Positions 1-6,175 of a stretch of DNA of 7,446 nt are shown here, piece by piece. The stretch's first letter is position 1. Each line of letters begins with the position of its first letter. Under the pieces are notes generated by a model. The model saw nothing but the letters and a program-made list of their open reading frames with translations. It did no database searches and was not told the DNA's origin. The DNA is from a bacterium (lineage in GTDB: Bacteria > Babelota > Babeliae > Babelales > JABDEC01). The DNA is taken from positions 1-7,446 of the forward strand of contig CANKEI010000043.1 of assembly GCA_947481115.1 (NCBI GenBank), written 5' to 3'. Both the position numbers and the translations under genes were made by a program.

Positions 1-54
1 AGCTAGCTGAGTTTTTTTTCCACTCAGTTTCGCCTTCTGCTGCGGCGCACTCAT
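1..54 (-). CDS. Possible 5' end of an unidentified gene running off the left edge
   Basis: An ATG at 54-52 on the minus strand opens a frame with no stop up to the window edge (18 codons, beginning MSAPQQKAKLSGKK, basic and polar). Eight bases upstream lies a good Shine-Dalgarno sequence, GAGGAG, and further up a perfect TATAAT (96-101, minus strand) that could be a -10 box, although no clear -35 stands 16-18 bases from it. The segment is richer in GC than its surroundings. The product is not recognisable from so few residues. The alternative is that this is non-coding sequence downstream of a plus-strand gene ending left of the window, with the hairpin at 56-91 as its terminator. Confidence 0.35.
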   Translation of the reverse strand, partial: MSAPQQKAKLSGKKTQLA

Positions 55-55
55 T

Positions 56-95
56 GAGCGATCTCCTCTTCCATAAGAATCAAGATCGCTCTTTT
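56..95. terminator. Hairpin 56-91: plus-strand terminator or minus-strand 5'-UTR stem
   Basis: A perfect 9-bp inverted repeat (56-64 with 83-91) encloses an 18-base loop and is followed on the plus strand by TTTT at 92-95. This fits a Rho-independent terminator for a plus-strand gene lying left of the window. Read on the minus strand, the same hairpin would sit just before the ATG at 54, with most of the ribosome binding site in its loop, which would suit translational control instead. A smaller 6-bp hairpin (7-12 with 22-27) lies to its left. The sequence alone does not decide between the readings. Confidence 0.45.
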
Positions 96-133
96 ATTAT
101 AAAAAGCAAGTCTAGTTCAACTTATTCAATTAT

Positions 134-599
134 TTGCATAAGTCCTGTTGTTTAGCGAGCAGCTTCGATAATTTACCAAATAGTCTTTCAGCAGGATTAT
201 GTGCTGCTATATATTCAGGTGCGGAAACAGTATGGCAGGCTTTGGGCTATACTTCGCTTAGTGATTGCAACACTGATACTTCTTTAGTTACTTCTACTTC
301 TTTAGTTAATGGAGGCTTCCCATCAGATATTTGGGGGGTATGTATTTCTGTAGAGCAGCAAAAAATAAATAAGGCAATTGCTTATTGCAAGCGTCCTTTT
401 TTAGATTAAGATATCGAACGTTGAATCAATCAACTATCAGAGACCATATTATGGCTGGTGTGATATTAGTAATAATTTAGTACAATGCACTTATAGCATG
501 CTAGATGGAGCATGTTTATCGGCAAATCCAATCGAACAGCAATGCATCGAACTGGTGGCAATGAATAACTGTGTGCTTGCCAATAAAAATAATTATTAA
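134..599 (+). pseudogene. Cysteine-rich protein of unknown function, split by a frameshift
   Basis: Two adjacent open frames look like one broken gene. The first runs from a TTG at 134 to TAA at 407-409 (91 codons). The second opens after TAG at 402-404 and ends at TAA 597-599. Removing one T at 406-407 would join them into about 155 codons. Both halves are rich in Cys and share a motif: C-x-S-x(1-3)-E-Q-Q followed by A-x2-C in the first half (near VCISVEQQ), and C-x-S...E-Q-Q...A-x3-C in the second (near CLSANPIEQQ). This suggests two related units, perhaps disulfide-bonded and secreted. No ribosome binding site stands before the TTG, and an in-frame stop lies at 113-115, so the true 5' end may be missing. 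An 18-bp tandem duplication (278-313) encodes TSLVTS then TSLVNG. I do not recognise the family. Confidence 0.45.
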
Positions 600-659
600 T
601 AGTTAATTTATACAACTAAAAAATTAGCATCAAGATAAAAAAATTATAATAAAATTTGG

Positions 660-743
660 GGGCTGAGAATAAAATCTTGGCCCTTACTGATTGATTTTTA
701 GGTTTAACATGTCCCATTAGCGACCAGGTTGCGGCCTGTGGAC
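660..743. other. Two predicted RNA-type hairpins in the sufC upstream region
   Basis: Bases 600-890 hold no gene I can support. Within them, 660-668 pairs with 675-683 (nine pairs, two of them G-U, six-base loop). A second structure has an outer stem 711-714/740-743 and an inner stem 725-728/735-738 around a six-base loop. Both are GC-richer than the surrounding AT-rich sequence. No T-run follows the first hairpin directly, so it is not a typical terminator. The sequence GGGGGCTGAGA followed by CCCTT and CTGAT recalls pieces of the TPP riboswitch consensus, but the rest of that fold is not visible. Confidence 0.25.
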
Positions 744-853
744 TTGATAAATTAAACAAAATCATAACGGCCTGATATTAGTAGTATTTAAATCTGAAAT
801 TTGTATTTTTTAAATAGTGTAATGGTCTCTATTGTGCTAATATTTTAAAATAA

Positions 854-875
854 CTTAAATCAGTTCTTAAATCAG
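854..875. repeat. Direct repeat CTTAAATCAG x2 just upstream of sufC
   Basis: CTTAAATCAG occurs at 854-863 and again at 866-875, a 12-base period, ending 15 bases before the sufC ATG. It could be a regulator site on one DNA face or a chance duplication. It overlaps no clear promoter: the best candidate is TGGTCT (823-828) with TAAAAT (846-851), 17 bases apart, and is weak. Confidence 0.35.
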
Positions 876-890
876 CGATCTTATATTCTT

Positions 891-1847
891 ATGTTAAAAC
901 TACAAAATTTAACTGTGCAAATAAATCAGCAAACAATTCTTAAAAATCTTAGTTTGCAGGTTTATCCAGGTACTGTGCATGCTTTGATGGGTCCTAATGG
1001 CTCAGGTAAAAGTACTTTGGCTTATACGATTATGGGGCATCCAAGTTGTCAGATAACTACTGGTAATTTAATTTTTCAGGGTCAAGATATTACGGATTTA
1101 TCGATTGATAAACGGGCGAGATTAGGTATATTTTTAGCTTTTCAGTATCCTCAGGCGGTGCCAGGCTTGAAGGTATTTAATTTTTTGAAAGCAGCTTACG
1201 AAGCTTTTTCCAGTGACAATATTATTGTGTCCGCAACATCCCTCCCTCGACTGCGCTACGCTCCACTCGGGATGAGCGGGTTGTGGGATGAGCGGGAAAG
1301 GGGAACAGTGCTTAGCGAAAATAACGAACGTATTATGACAGCTAATTTATCTACAACCAGAGCAGCTACCCCTCCAAATTTAGGCACCCTAAGTAGTTCT
1401 GAAAGAACATATCGAAGGGCGGACAGTGATAATAAATCTACCGATGTCAGTGTGCTGGAATTTAAGCAAATCTTAGATAGTGCATTAGTTACTTTGGGAT
1501 TAAATCCAGAACTAATTGAACGTGATTTAAATGACGGCTTTTCGGGCGGCGAGAAAAAACGTCTCGAGATGCTACAATTATATTTATTACAGCCGAAAAT
1601 TGCGATAATCGATGAAATAGATTCTGGCCTAGATGTGGATGCATTAAAAACAGTTGCACAGGTGCTGCAAGCTTGTCGGGTCCGCGATCCAGAATTTACG
1701 ATTATTTTAGTGACTCACTATCGTAGAATTCTAGAATATTTAAAACCAGATTTTGTGCATGTTATAGCCGGTGGAGAATTAGTTGCTTCTGGCACCGAAG
1801 AGCTATCACATAAAATTGATCAAGCTGGTTATGGGCTCTATGTCTAA
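891..1847 (+). CDS. sufC: SufC, Fe-S cluster assembly ATPase, with a large internal insertion
   Basis: SufC is the cytosolic ABC-type ATPase of the SufBC2D scaffold; its ATP-driven dimerisation reshapes SufB-SufD so that an Fe-S cluster can be built. All catalytic motifs are present: Walker A GPNGSGKS (residues 34-41), Q-loop Gln85 in AFQYP, signature FSGGEKKR (217-224), Walker B IAIIDE (237-242), D-loop SGLD (245-248) and switch His276 in THY. The C-terminal part KPDFVHV is typical of SufC. At 318 residues it is well over the usual ~250. The surplus is one block, about residues 107-185, where other SufC proteins have a short linker in the helical subdomain. The reading frame stays open through the block, so the enzyme may still work. 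The ATG at 891 is chosen because the family N-terminus (LKLQNLTV) starts there; no Shine-Dalgarno sequence is visible. It is first in an operon with sufB and sufD. Confidence 0.96.
   Translation: MLKLQNLTVQINQQTILKNLSLQVYPGTVHALMGPNGSGKSTLAYTIMGHPSCQITTGNLIFQGQDITDLSIDKRARLGIFLAFQYPQAVPGLKVFNFLKAAYEAFSSDNIIVSATSLPRLRYAPLGMSGLWDERERGTVLSENNERIMTANLSTTRAATPPNLGTLSSSERTYRRADSDNKSTDVSVLEFKQILDSALVTLGLNPELIERDLNDGFSGGEKKRLEMLQLYLLQPKIAIIDEIDSGLDVDALKTVAQVLQACRVRDPEFTIILVTHYRRILEYLKPDFVHVIAGGELVASGTEELSHKIDQAGYGLYV
1209..1442 (+). repeat. In-frame repeat-like insertion within sufC
   Basis: About 234 bases (78 codons) interrupt the conserved SufC sequence between KAAYEAF and SVLEFKQIL. The left part is GC-rich and hairpin-prone: CATCCC (1237-1242) can pair with GGGATG (1269-1274) and GCG/CGC sits near the centre. 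A 12-base unit, GGGATGAGCGGG, occurs twice (1269-1280 and 1285-1296). GTTCT and AGAAC at 1396-1408 form another small inverted repeat. The right part (1372-1400) matches a segment in sufD at 23 of 29 bases, and 1227-1240 matches sufD 3756-3769 at 12 of 14, both in the same coding frame. In-frame palindromic insertions of this type are known in Rickettsia (RPE); membership of a comparable family is inferred. Exact ends cannot be set without relatives. Confidence 0.75.
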
Positions 1848-3177
1848 TGCTAATACCAAGGGCTTAAATATAGCGGTAGTGCAAGAGCTCTCAGCGTGTA
1901 AGTCTGAACCAAGCTGGATGCTAAATTATCGCTTGAAAGCATTAGAGGTTTTTGTAAATAAGCCTATGCCAACTTGGGGTGCTGATTTAAGTCAGTTAGA
2001 TCAGCAAGATCTATATTATTATATTCAGCCGATCACTACGCCCAAACCAACTTGGGCAGAACTGCCTGATAAGATCAAAAATACGTTTAGCGCTTTGGGT
2101 ATTCCGCAAGCTGAACAAAAAGTTTTAGCGGGTGTGGGGGCCCAGTTTGACTCCGAAGTAATTTATAAAAGTTTAAAAGTTAAGTGGCGCGATTTAGGCG
2201 TAATTTTTTGTGATTTGCACACTGGCTTACGTGATCATCCCGAGATTTTCCAAAAATATTTTGGCACAGTTATCCCAGCTCATGATAACAAATTTGCGGC
2301 ACTCAACTCAGCAGTCTGGAGTGGTGGTAGTTTTATTTATATTCCCAAGGGCGTGCATGTTGATCAGCCGCTCCAAGCTTATTTTCGCATAGACAGTGCT
2401 CAGATGGGCCAGTTTGAACGCACTTTAATCATTGCCGACGAAGGCTCTAGTGTGCACTATGTCGAAGGCTGTAGTGCGCCGGTTTATTCTAGTAACTCTT
2501 TACACTCCGCTGTAGTTGAGATTGTTGCGCTTAAAAACTCTCACGTACGTTATACAACTATTCAAAACTGGTCTAATAACGTTTATAATCTGGTCACCAA
2601 ACGGGCGGTAGCTTATGAAAATAGCACGGTCGAATGGATTGATGGCAATTTCGGATCTTGTGTGACCATGAAGTATCCCGCCATAGTACTTAAAGGTGCG
2701 CGGGCGCGCGGACAGATTATTTCATTAGCAGTAGCTGGTGCTGGGCAACATTTAGATGCTGGTGGTAAAGTAATTCATCTAGCGCCACACACAACTTCGA
2801 ATATTGTTTCGAAATCGATTAGTCAGCATGGTGGGCGGGCGAGCTACCGTGGTTTGCTCAAAGTAGTCGCTGGTGCTAAAAACTCAGTTTCACGGGTCCG
2901 TTGTGACGCGCTAATTTTAGATAAAATTTCTCGTTCGGATACTTATCCTACAGTTGACATTAAAGAATCCCAGGTCGATGTTGGACACGAGGCGAGTGTT
3001 AGCAAAATTAGTGATGCCCAATTAGCATATTTGATGAGCCGTGGTTTAAAGCCCGAGCAAGCGTGCGCTATGATCGTAAACGGTTTTATTGATTGTTTTG
3101 TCAAAGAGCTGCCAATGGAATATGCCGTAGAGATTAATAGATTAATTAATCTGGAAATGGAAGACTCCATCGGATGA
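1831..3177 (+). CDS. sufB: SufB, Fe-S cluster scaffold subunit
   Basis: SufB is the scaffold subunit that receives sulfur and, with SufD, holds the nascent Fe-S cluster. The 448 residues match the Bacillus-type SufB over their full length: N-terminal SEPSWMLNYRLKALE, central FAALNSAVWSGGSFIY, the VEGC motif with Cys214 (equivalent, from memory, to E. coli Cys254, the sulfur entry site), YTTIQNWSNNVYNLVTKRAV, then Cys358 in RVRCDAL (E. coli Cys405, cluster assembly) and HEA with His386 and Glu387. The C-terminus KELPMEYAVEINRLI is typical. No insertion like those in SufC and SufD is present. I chose ATG 1831, overlapping sufC by 17 bases; ATG 1840 (8-base overlap) is equally possible. A TTG at 1783 would add non-family residues. 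The overlap suggests translational coupling with sufC, and the stop overlaps the sufD start. Confidence 0.97.
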   Translation: MGSMSNANTKGLNIAVVQELSACKSEPSWMLNYRLKALEVFVNKPMPTWGADLSQLDQQDLYYYIQPITTPKPTWAELPDKIKNTFSALGIPQAEQKVLAGVGAQFDSEVIYKSLKVKWRDLGVIFCDLHTGLRDHPEIFQKYFGTVIPAHDNKFAALNSAVWSGGSFIYIPKGVHVDQPLQAYFRIDSAQMGQFERTLIIADEGSSVHYVEGCSAPVYSSNSLHSAVVEIVALKNSHVRYTTIQNWSNNVYNLVTKRAVAYENSTVEWIDGNFGSCVTMKYPAIVLKGARARGQIISLAVAGAGQHLDAGGKVIHLAPHTTSNIVSKSISQHGGRASYRGLLKVVAGAKNSVSRVRCDALILDKISRSDTYPTVDIKESQVDVGHEASVSKISDAQLAYLMSRGLKPEQACAMIVNGFIDCFVKELPMEYAVEINRLINLEMEDSIG

Positions 3178-3971
3178 TTATACAAGTTCCGGAAAACATG
3201 CAGCTAAAATATATTTATGCGCCCGCTATATCACTGCTTAAAAAACAAACTGATACTTATTCTCAAGACAATCAAGAAAAATATATTCATGCTTCTGGAA
3301 ATTATTCTAAGCAAGATAAAAATTTTAATAGCGAATTCTTTCTGTACGTTCGTGGTGAGTGCCCCGTAGGGGAGTATCGAACCATATTAAATTGCGGGTA
3401 CAAGTTAACTTTTGAATTAGCTCAACATGCGCAGTTAGAACTAGATTTAGATTTAACCAATTACCCAAATAATCTTGAAGTAACTTTTAAATTTAATTTA
3501 CTTGGGCCGGGCGCTAGTGTTAAATTAATTAGTCGCGCAATTTTACGTAATCAGCAAGAAATTAAAATTATTACCGAGCAAAATCATTTAGCTCCAGATA
3601 CTACCAGTGATCTATTACTAAAAACTATTTGTTTTGATCAAGCTAAATGGTCTTATAATGGCAAAATTTTTGTTTCGCCTGTGGGCCACAGAACAGTTGC
3701 TAGTCAAGTGAATCATAATTTATTAGTAACTAGTAACTCACACCTAAATCTAGCCGTATCCGTAACATCTCCAAATCTAGACACCTTGCGAAGTTCTCCT
3801 CAGGCTATCTCTATTCCAGCATTAGAAGTCTTAACTAACGATGTTAAATGTACGCATGGTAGCGCCGTAGGCCAAGTTGATCGCAATAGCTTGTATTATT
3901 TGATGGCGCGTGGTTTGACTGCCGCGCAGGCGGAGGCTGTATTATTGGAAAGTTTTTTGGGTTGTTATTAA
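3174..3971 (+). CDS. sufD: SufD, Fe-S cluster scaffold subunit (short form with insertion)
   Basis: SufD is the partner of SufB in the SufBC2D complex and is needed for iron acquisition and cluster assembly. Family features are the beta-helix region with NHLAPDTTSDLL (about 137-148), GKIFVSPVGHRTVASQVNHNLL (163-184, usually GKIYV.P.AQKTDA.QtN.NLL), and the diagnostic DVKCTHGSAVGQVD (223-236) with His228, which corresponds to E. coli His360. The C-terminal YYLMARGLTAAQAEAVLLESF is also typical. At 265 residues it lacks most of the N-terminal region of the ~420-residue E. coli protein; short SufD proteins are known, so this need not be a defect. Residues ~193-212 are extra compared with the family and resemble part of the SufC insertion. 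ATG 3174 overlaps the sufB stop by four bases (ATGA), with GGAAG ten bases upstream. It is the last gene of the operon. Confidence 0.92.
   Translation: MIIQVPENMQLKYIYAPAISLLKKQTDTYSQDNQEKYIHASGNYSKQDKNFNSEFFLYVRGECPVGEYRTILNCGYKLTFELAQHAQLELDLDLTNYPNNLEVTFKFNLLGPGASVKLISRAILRNQQEIKIITEQNHLAPDTTSDLLLKTICFDQAKWSYNGKIFVSPVGHRTVASQVNHNLLVTSNSHLNLAVSVTSPNLDTLRSSPQAISIPALEVLTNDVKCTHGSAVGQVDRNSLYYLMARGLTAAQAEAVLLESFLGCY
3750..3809 (+). repeat. Short in-frame insertion in sufD related to the sufC insertion
   Basis: About 20 codons (residues ~193-212) separate HNLLVTSNSHLN from SIPALEVLTNDVKC; removing them gives a continuous family-like sequence. Bases 3756-3769 match sufC 1227-1240 (12 of 14), and 3769-3797 match sufC 1372-1400 (23 of 29). 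The reading frame is identical in both: VSVTS against VSATS, and TSPNLDTLRSS against TPPNLGTLSSS. The sufD copy therefore looks like the two ends of the longer sufC insertion without its GC-rich middle. Confidence 0.65.
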
Positions 3972-3972
3972 T

Positions 3973-5952
3973 CTAAAATTCATATTCTAAACCAAAATTA
4001 ATTACTGAAGCAGTTTTCGAATTTAACAGTGGTGCACTACCAAGCATAATGCCATCAGCATCGATACTTTCTAAGATCGCTAGATCATTTGGCCCTAGTG
4101 GCATACCAGTAATATCAACATAGTGCTGTCCTGGTATAAACAAACCACCAATTAAGAAACCTTTGAGGTTTTTAGTGCTATTTATAGTAATAGTACAATT
4201 TAGTTCGACACCCAAATGTCTACTAGCTAATTCTGGGCTAGCTGTTTTAGTTGATAAATTAAATTTATGGGTTGGGATATCTTGCCAATAACTTAATAAA
4301 CCAAAATTCCAGTCGATTGCTTTAGTGCAAAAATTAGATTTTAGATCTAGTGCTATGCCACCGTAAATTAGATTTGAAAAGCCGGGTGAATCTGAGCCAA
4401 AAGTGGTACCTTGCAAGCTATCAGTTGGTGCTGAAGTTGGTCGAACTACGGTGTTGGCACCAATTACAAAAAGTGAAATTACGCGTTTGCCCGAATAGGC
4501 TTCTTGTAAACCGATAAAGCCATTATAATCACCATCGATACTACTTTCATTAAAATTGTTTAAATCTTTATTGGGATTTTCGTCACCAGTGGCCCAGCCA
4601 AGTGTGCCAGATAGTTTTAATTCTGGTTTAAAAATATAAGAACCATCTACTACAAACATAAAACCGGTATATTTATTAGTGTATGGCGGTGTAAATCTAT
4701 CGATACTATTGTAGAGCCCGCTAGTACCAATCGCTTGGCCATTGAGTTGATAGTTATTAGCTGACTTGCTAACTATAACTTTATTGGCGGCACTTGCCGG
4801 AGCATGCGCTGCATTAGGATTAGTTTTAGGATTGCTAGTTAAAACTTTATTATATTGTTCGATTAAGCTACCGGTGTCGCTAGCATCAATTTCTATAATA
4901 TTACTATCCCAGCCTTTCACAGATTGGTGTCCAAAATTTGCCGCAAATTCAAAGCCAAACTGAAATTGGTCAGTTTCGCACTCACTAGCTAAGCCCAACG
5001 TGATTAAATTACTGGCAGAATCTGCTGGGAATTCAATTTTTAATTCTGGGTCGTGATTGTACATAAAATATGGTTCAAATGAAAGCGTTGCTGGGTCGCC
5101 ACAACTTTTTTTCAAAGGGAACCAAAATAATCTGGTAGCCAATGCAAAATTTACATGACCAAAGCCGCGGGCGCCATACCAGCTAGGATCTTTTTGCTGT
5201 AAATAAATTTTTTCGTTTACGCGTCCAAAATTATCACTATCATTATGTAAAATGCCTAAATAAATATCGTAAAGCACCCGATCTTTAACCAAGTCGCCAT
5301 ACAATAAAAAACCTGGTGTATTTTGGTCGACTACGGCGTCAGCATAAAATCCCAATAGTCCTGGAGAAACAGCATAAGCAGAGCCGAACGAAATTCCGCG
5401 GCCCAATTCATAGGGGAATAAACCAGTCTTAAAGTGCTGTGCGCCCTCAGTATCGACACCAATTGTATGATTCAAATTAATATCGACCCAGCCTTCACGT
5501 AACCAAAAAATCTGTTTACTTAAAAAGTGACTATGTTCACCAATTTTAGCATCCGCTAATTTTAGTGTATTAGTTGAAGTATTGGCAATTGAGTCGGGAC
5601 TGCCCCACAAATATTTATTTCTGATTGTGAGATAAGATTCGAGAAATTTTCCAATTTTAGCTTTAGTTTTTAGATCCCAAATTCCCTGCATAAACATAGT
5701 TTGATCAAGCGGGCTACCGCTGAACATATTACAATTTTTGCCATATAGGTATTCGAGGCGGGTTTTTAAGCCCATGGTGAATTCGTTTTCTTCCCAACGA
5801 CAACCCCAGATTTCTAGCTGAGTTTCTTTAGATTTAGCTTCAGTATTAATGGTACTATTAGTAGCAATAGTATGATTAATAGTTGTAACAGTTGCAGCAC
5901 TTAAAGCTATTATTAATGGTAACCATAGGCGTAATATTTGTCGGGGCTTCAT
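3973..5952 (-). CDS. Large outer-membrane beta-barrel (porin-like) protein
   Basis: This 659-residue protein begins with a signal peptide (residues 1 to ~30: basic MKPRQILR, hydrophobic LWLPLIIALSAA, then polar) and ends in a strand with terminal Phe (INFGLEYEF), the classic signal for insertion by the Bam machinery. Between them are many amphipathic strands rich in aromatics and Gly, for example TMGLKTRLEYLY, KQIFWLREGWVDINL and GFMFVVDGSYIF. The segment LFPYELGRGISFG...GLLGFYADAVVDQ (178-210) resembles alginate-export/porin-like barrels and, from memory, large outer-membrane proteins frequent in Dependentiae. Residues ~362-400 form a low-complexity Ala/Asn/Ser linker, perhaps an external loop. 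Cysteines are scattered (51, 74, 284, 324, 542, 586). Substrate specificity cannot be told. ATG 5952 is chosen because the signal peptide starts there; no strong ribosome binding site precedes it. It converges on sufD with a one-base gap. Confidence 0.8.
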   Translation of the reverse strand: MKPRQILRLWLPLIIALSAATVTTINHTIATNSTINTEAKSKETQLEIWGCRWEENEFTMGLKTRLEYLYGKNCNMFSGSPLDQTMFMQGIWDLKTKAKIGKFLESYLTIRNKYLWGSPDSIANTSTNTLKLADAKIGEHSHFLSKQIFWLREGWVDINLNHTIGVDTEGAQHFKTGLFPYELGRGISFGSAYAVSPGLLGFYADAVVDQNTPGFLLYGDLVKDRVLYDIYLGILHNDSDNFGRVNEKIYLQQKDPSWYGARGFGHVNFALATRLFWFPLKKSCGDPATLSFEPYFMYNHDPELKIEFPADSASNLITLGLASECETDQFQFGFEFAANFGHQSVKGWDSNIIEIDASDTGSLIEQYNKVLTSNPKTNPNAAHAPASAANKVIVSKSANNYQLNGQAIGTSGLYNSIDRFTPPYTNKYTGFMFVVDGSYIFKPELKLSGTLGWATGDENPNKDLNNFNESSIDGDYNGFIGLQEAYSGKRVISLFVIGANTVVRPTSAPTDSLQGTTFGSDSPGFSNLIYGGIALDLKSNFCTKAIDWNFGLLSYWQDIPTHKFNLSTKTASPELASRHLGVELNCTITINSTKNLKGFLIGGLFIPGQHYVDITGMPLGPNDLAILESIDADGIMLGSAPLLNSKTASVINFGLEYEF

Positions 5953-6000
5953 TTAGATAACTACAATTCTGATGCTTAAATACTCAAAAATACTGTGCCT

Positions 6001-6029
6001 ATTGTAATTCAAGAGTGTCTATAAAGCAA
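6001..6029 (-). promoter_or_regulatory. Probable sigma70-type promoter of the barrel gene
   Basis: On the minus strand, TTGCTT (6029-6024) and TACAAT (6006-6001) are 17 bases apart. The -10 box matches the consensus at five of six positions, the -35 box at three. Transcription would start near 5993, leaving a leader of about 40 bases before the ATG at 5952. Confidence 0.45.
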
Positions 6030-6076
6030 TTATAGGTGGCTAGTTAAAACAAATCAGCATGGCTACTAATAAAGTT

Positions 6077-6097
6077 TATATAAAATTATTTTATATA
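6077..6097. repeat. Perfect 21-bp AT palindrome in the intergenic region
   Basis: Ten-base arms, TATATAAAAT and ATTTTATATA, surround a single central T with no mismatch. Further out, GGCT-AC (6061-6066) can pair with GT-A-AGCC (6098-6104), giving an interrupted larger inverted repeat. It lies about 50 bases upstream of the predicted -35 box of the barrel gene and could be a protein-binding site or a relic of a mobile element. The rest of 5953-6274 holds only the promoter at 6001-6029 and repeat copy 1; I see no gene there. Confidence 0.6.
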
Positions 6098-6175
6098 GTA
6101 AGCCTGTGCCAGATCGTAATTTGCAGATGTCTAAATTTTCGAAAACCAACTAATAATATCTAAATAATATCTCAG

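Noticed and set aside
3..152. Plus-strand frame open from the left edge to a TAG near 153
   Set aside because: Composition is dominated by Ser/Lys/Ile from AT-rich DNA, it crosses the 56-95 hairpin, and no family is recognisable.
660..683. Rho-independent terminator
   Set aside because: The stem is good but no T-run follows directly; the nearest is 13 bases downstream.
658..720. TPP riboswitch
   Set aside because: CTGAGA, CCCTT and CTGAT are present, but the second arm with its TAAT...CC...GCG...AGGGA part is not convincing and the downstream gene is not a thiamin gene.
1783..1830. TTG start that would lengthen SufB by 16 residues
   Set aside because: It would overlap sufC by 65 bases, the added residues match no SufB, and two ATG codons (1831, 1840) fit the family N-terminus.
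2210..2392. Open frame inside sufB, plus strand
   Set aside because: It lies wholly within the conserved sufB sequence in another frame and has no recognisable product.
2943..3185. Minus-strand open frame over the end of sufB
   Set aside because: It is antisense to the highly conserved SufB C-terminus; no family features or ribosome binding site.
4766..4963. Plus-strand hydrophobic open frame inside the barrel gene
   Set aside because: It is the complement of the Ala/Asn-rich linker, which accounts for its apparent membrane-like composition.
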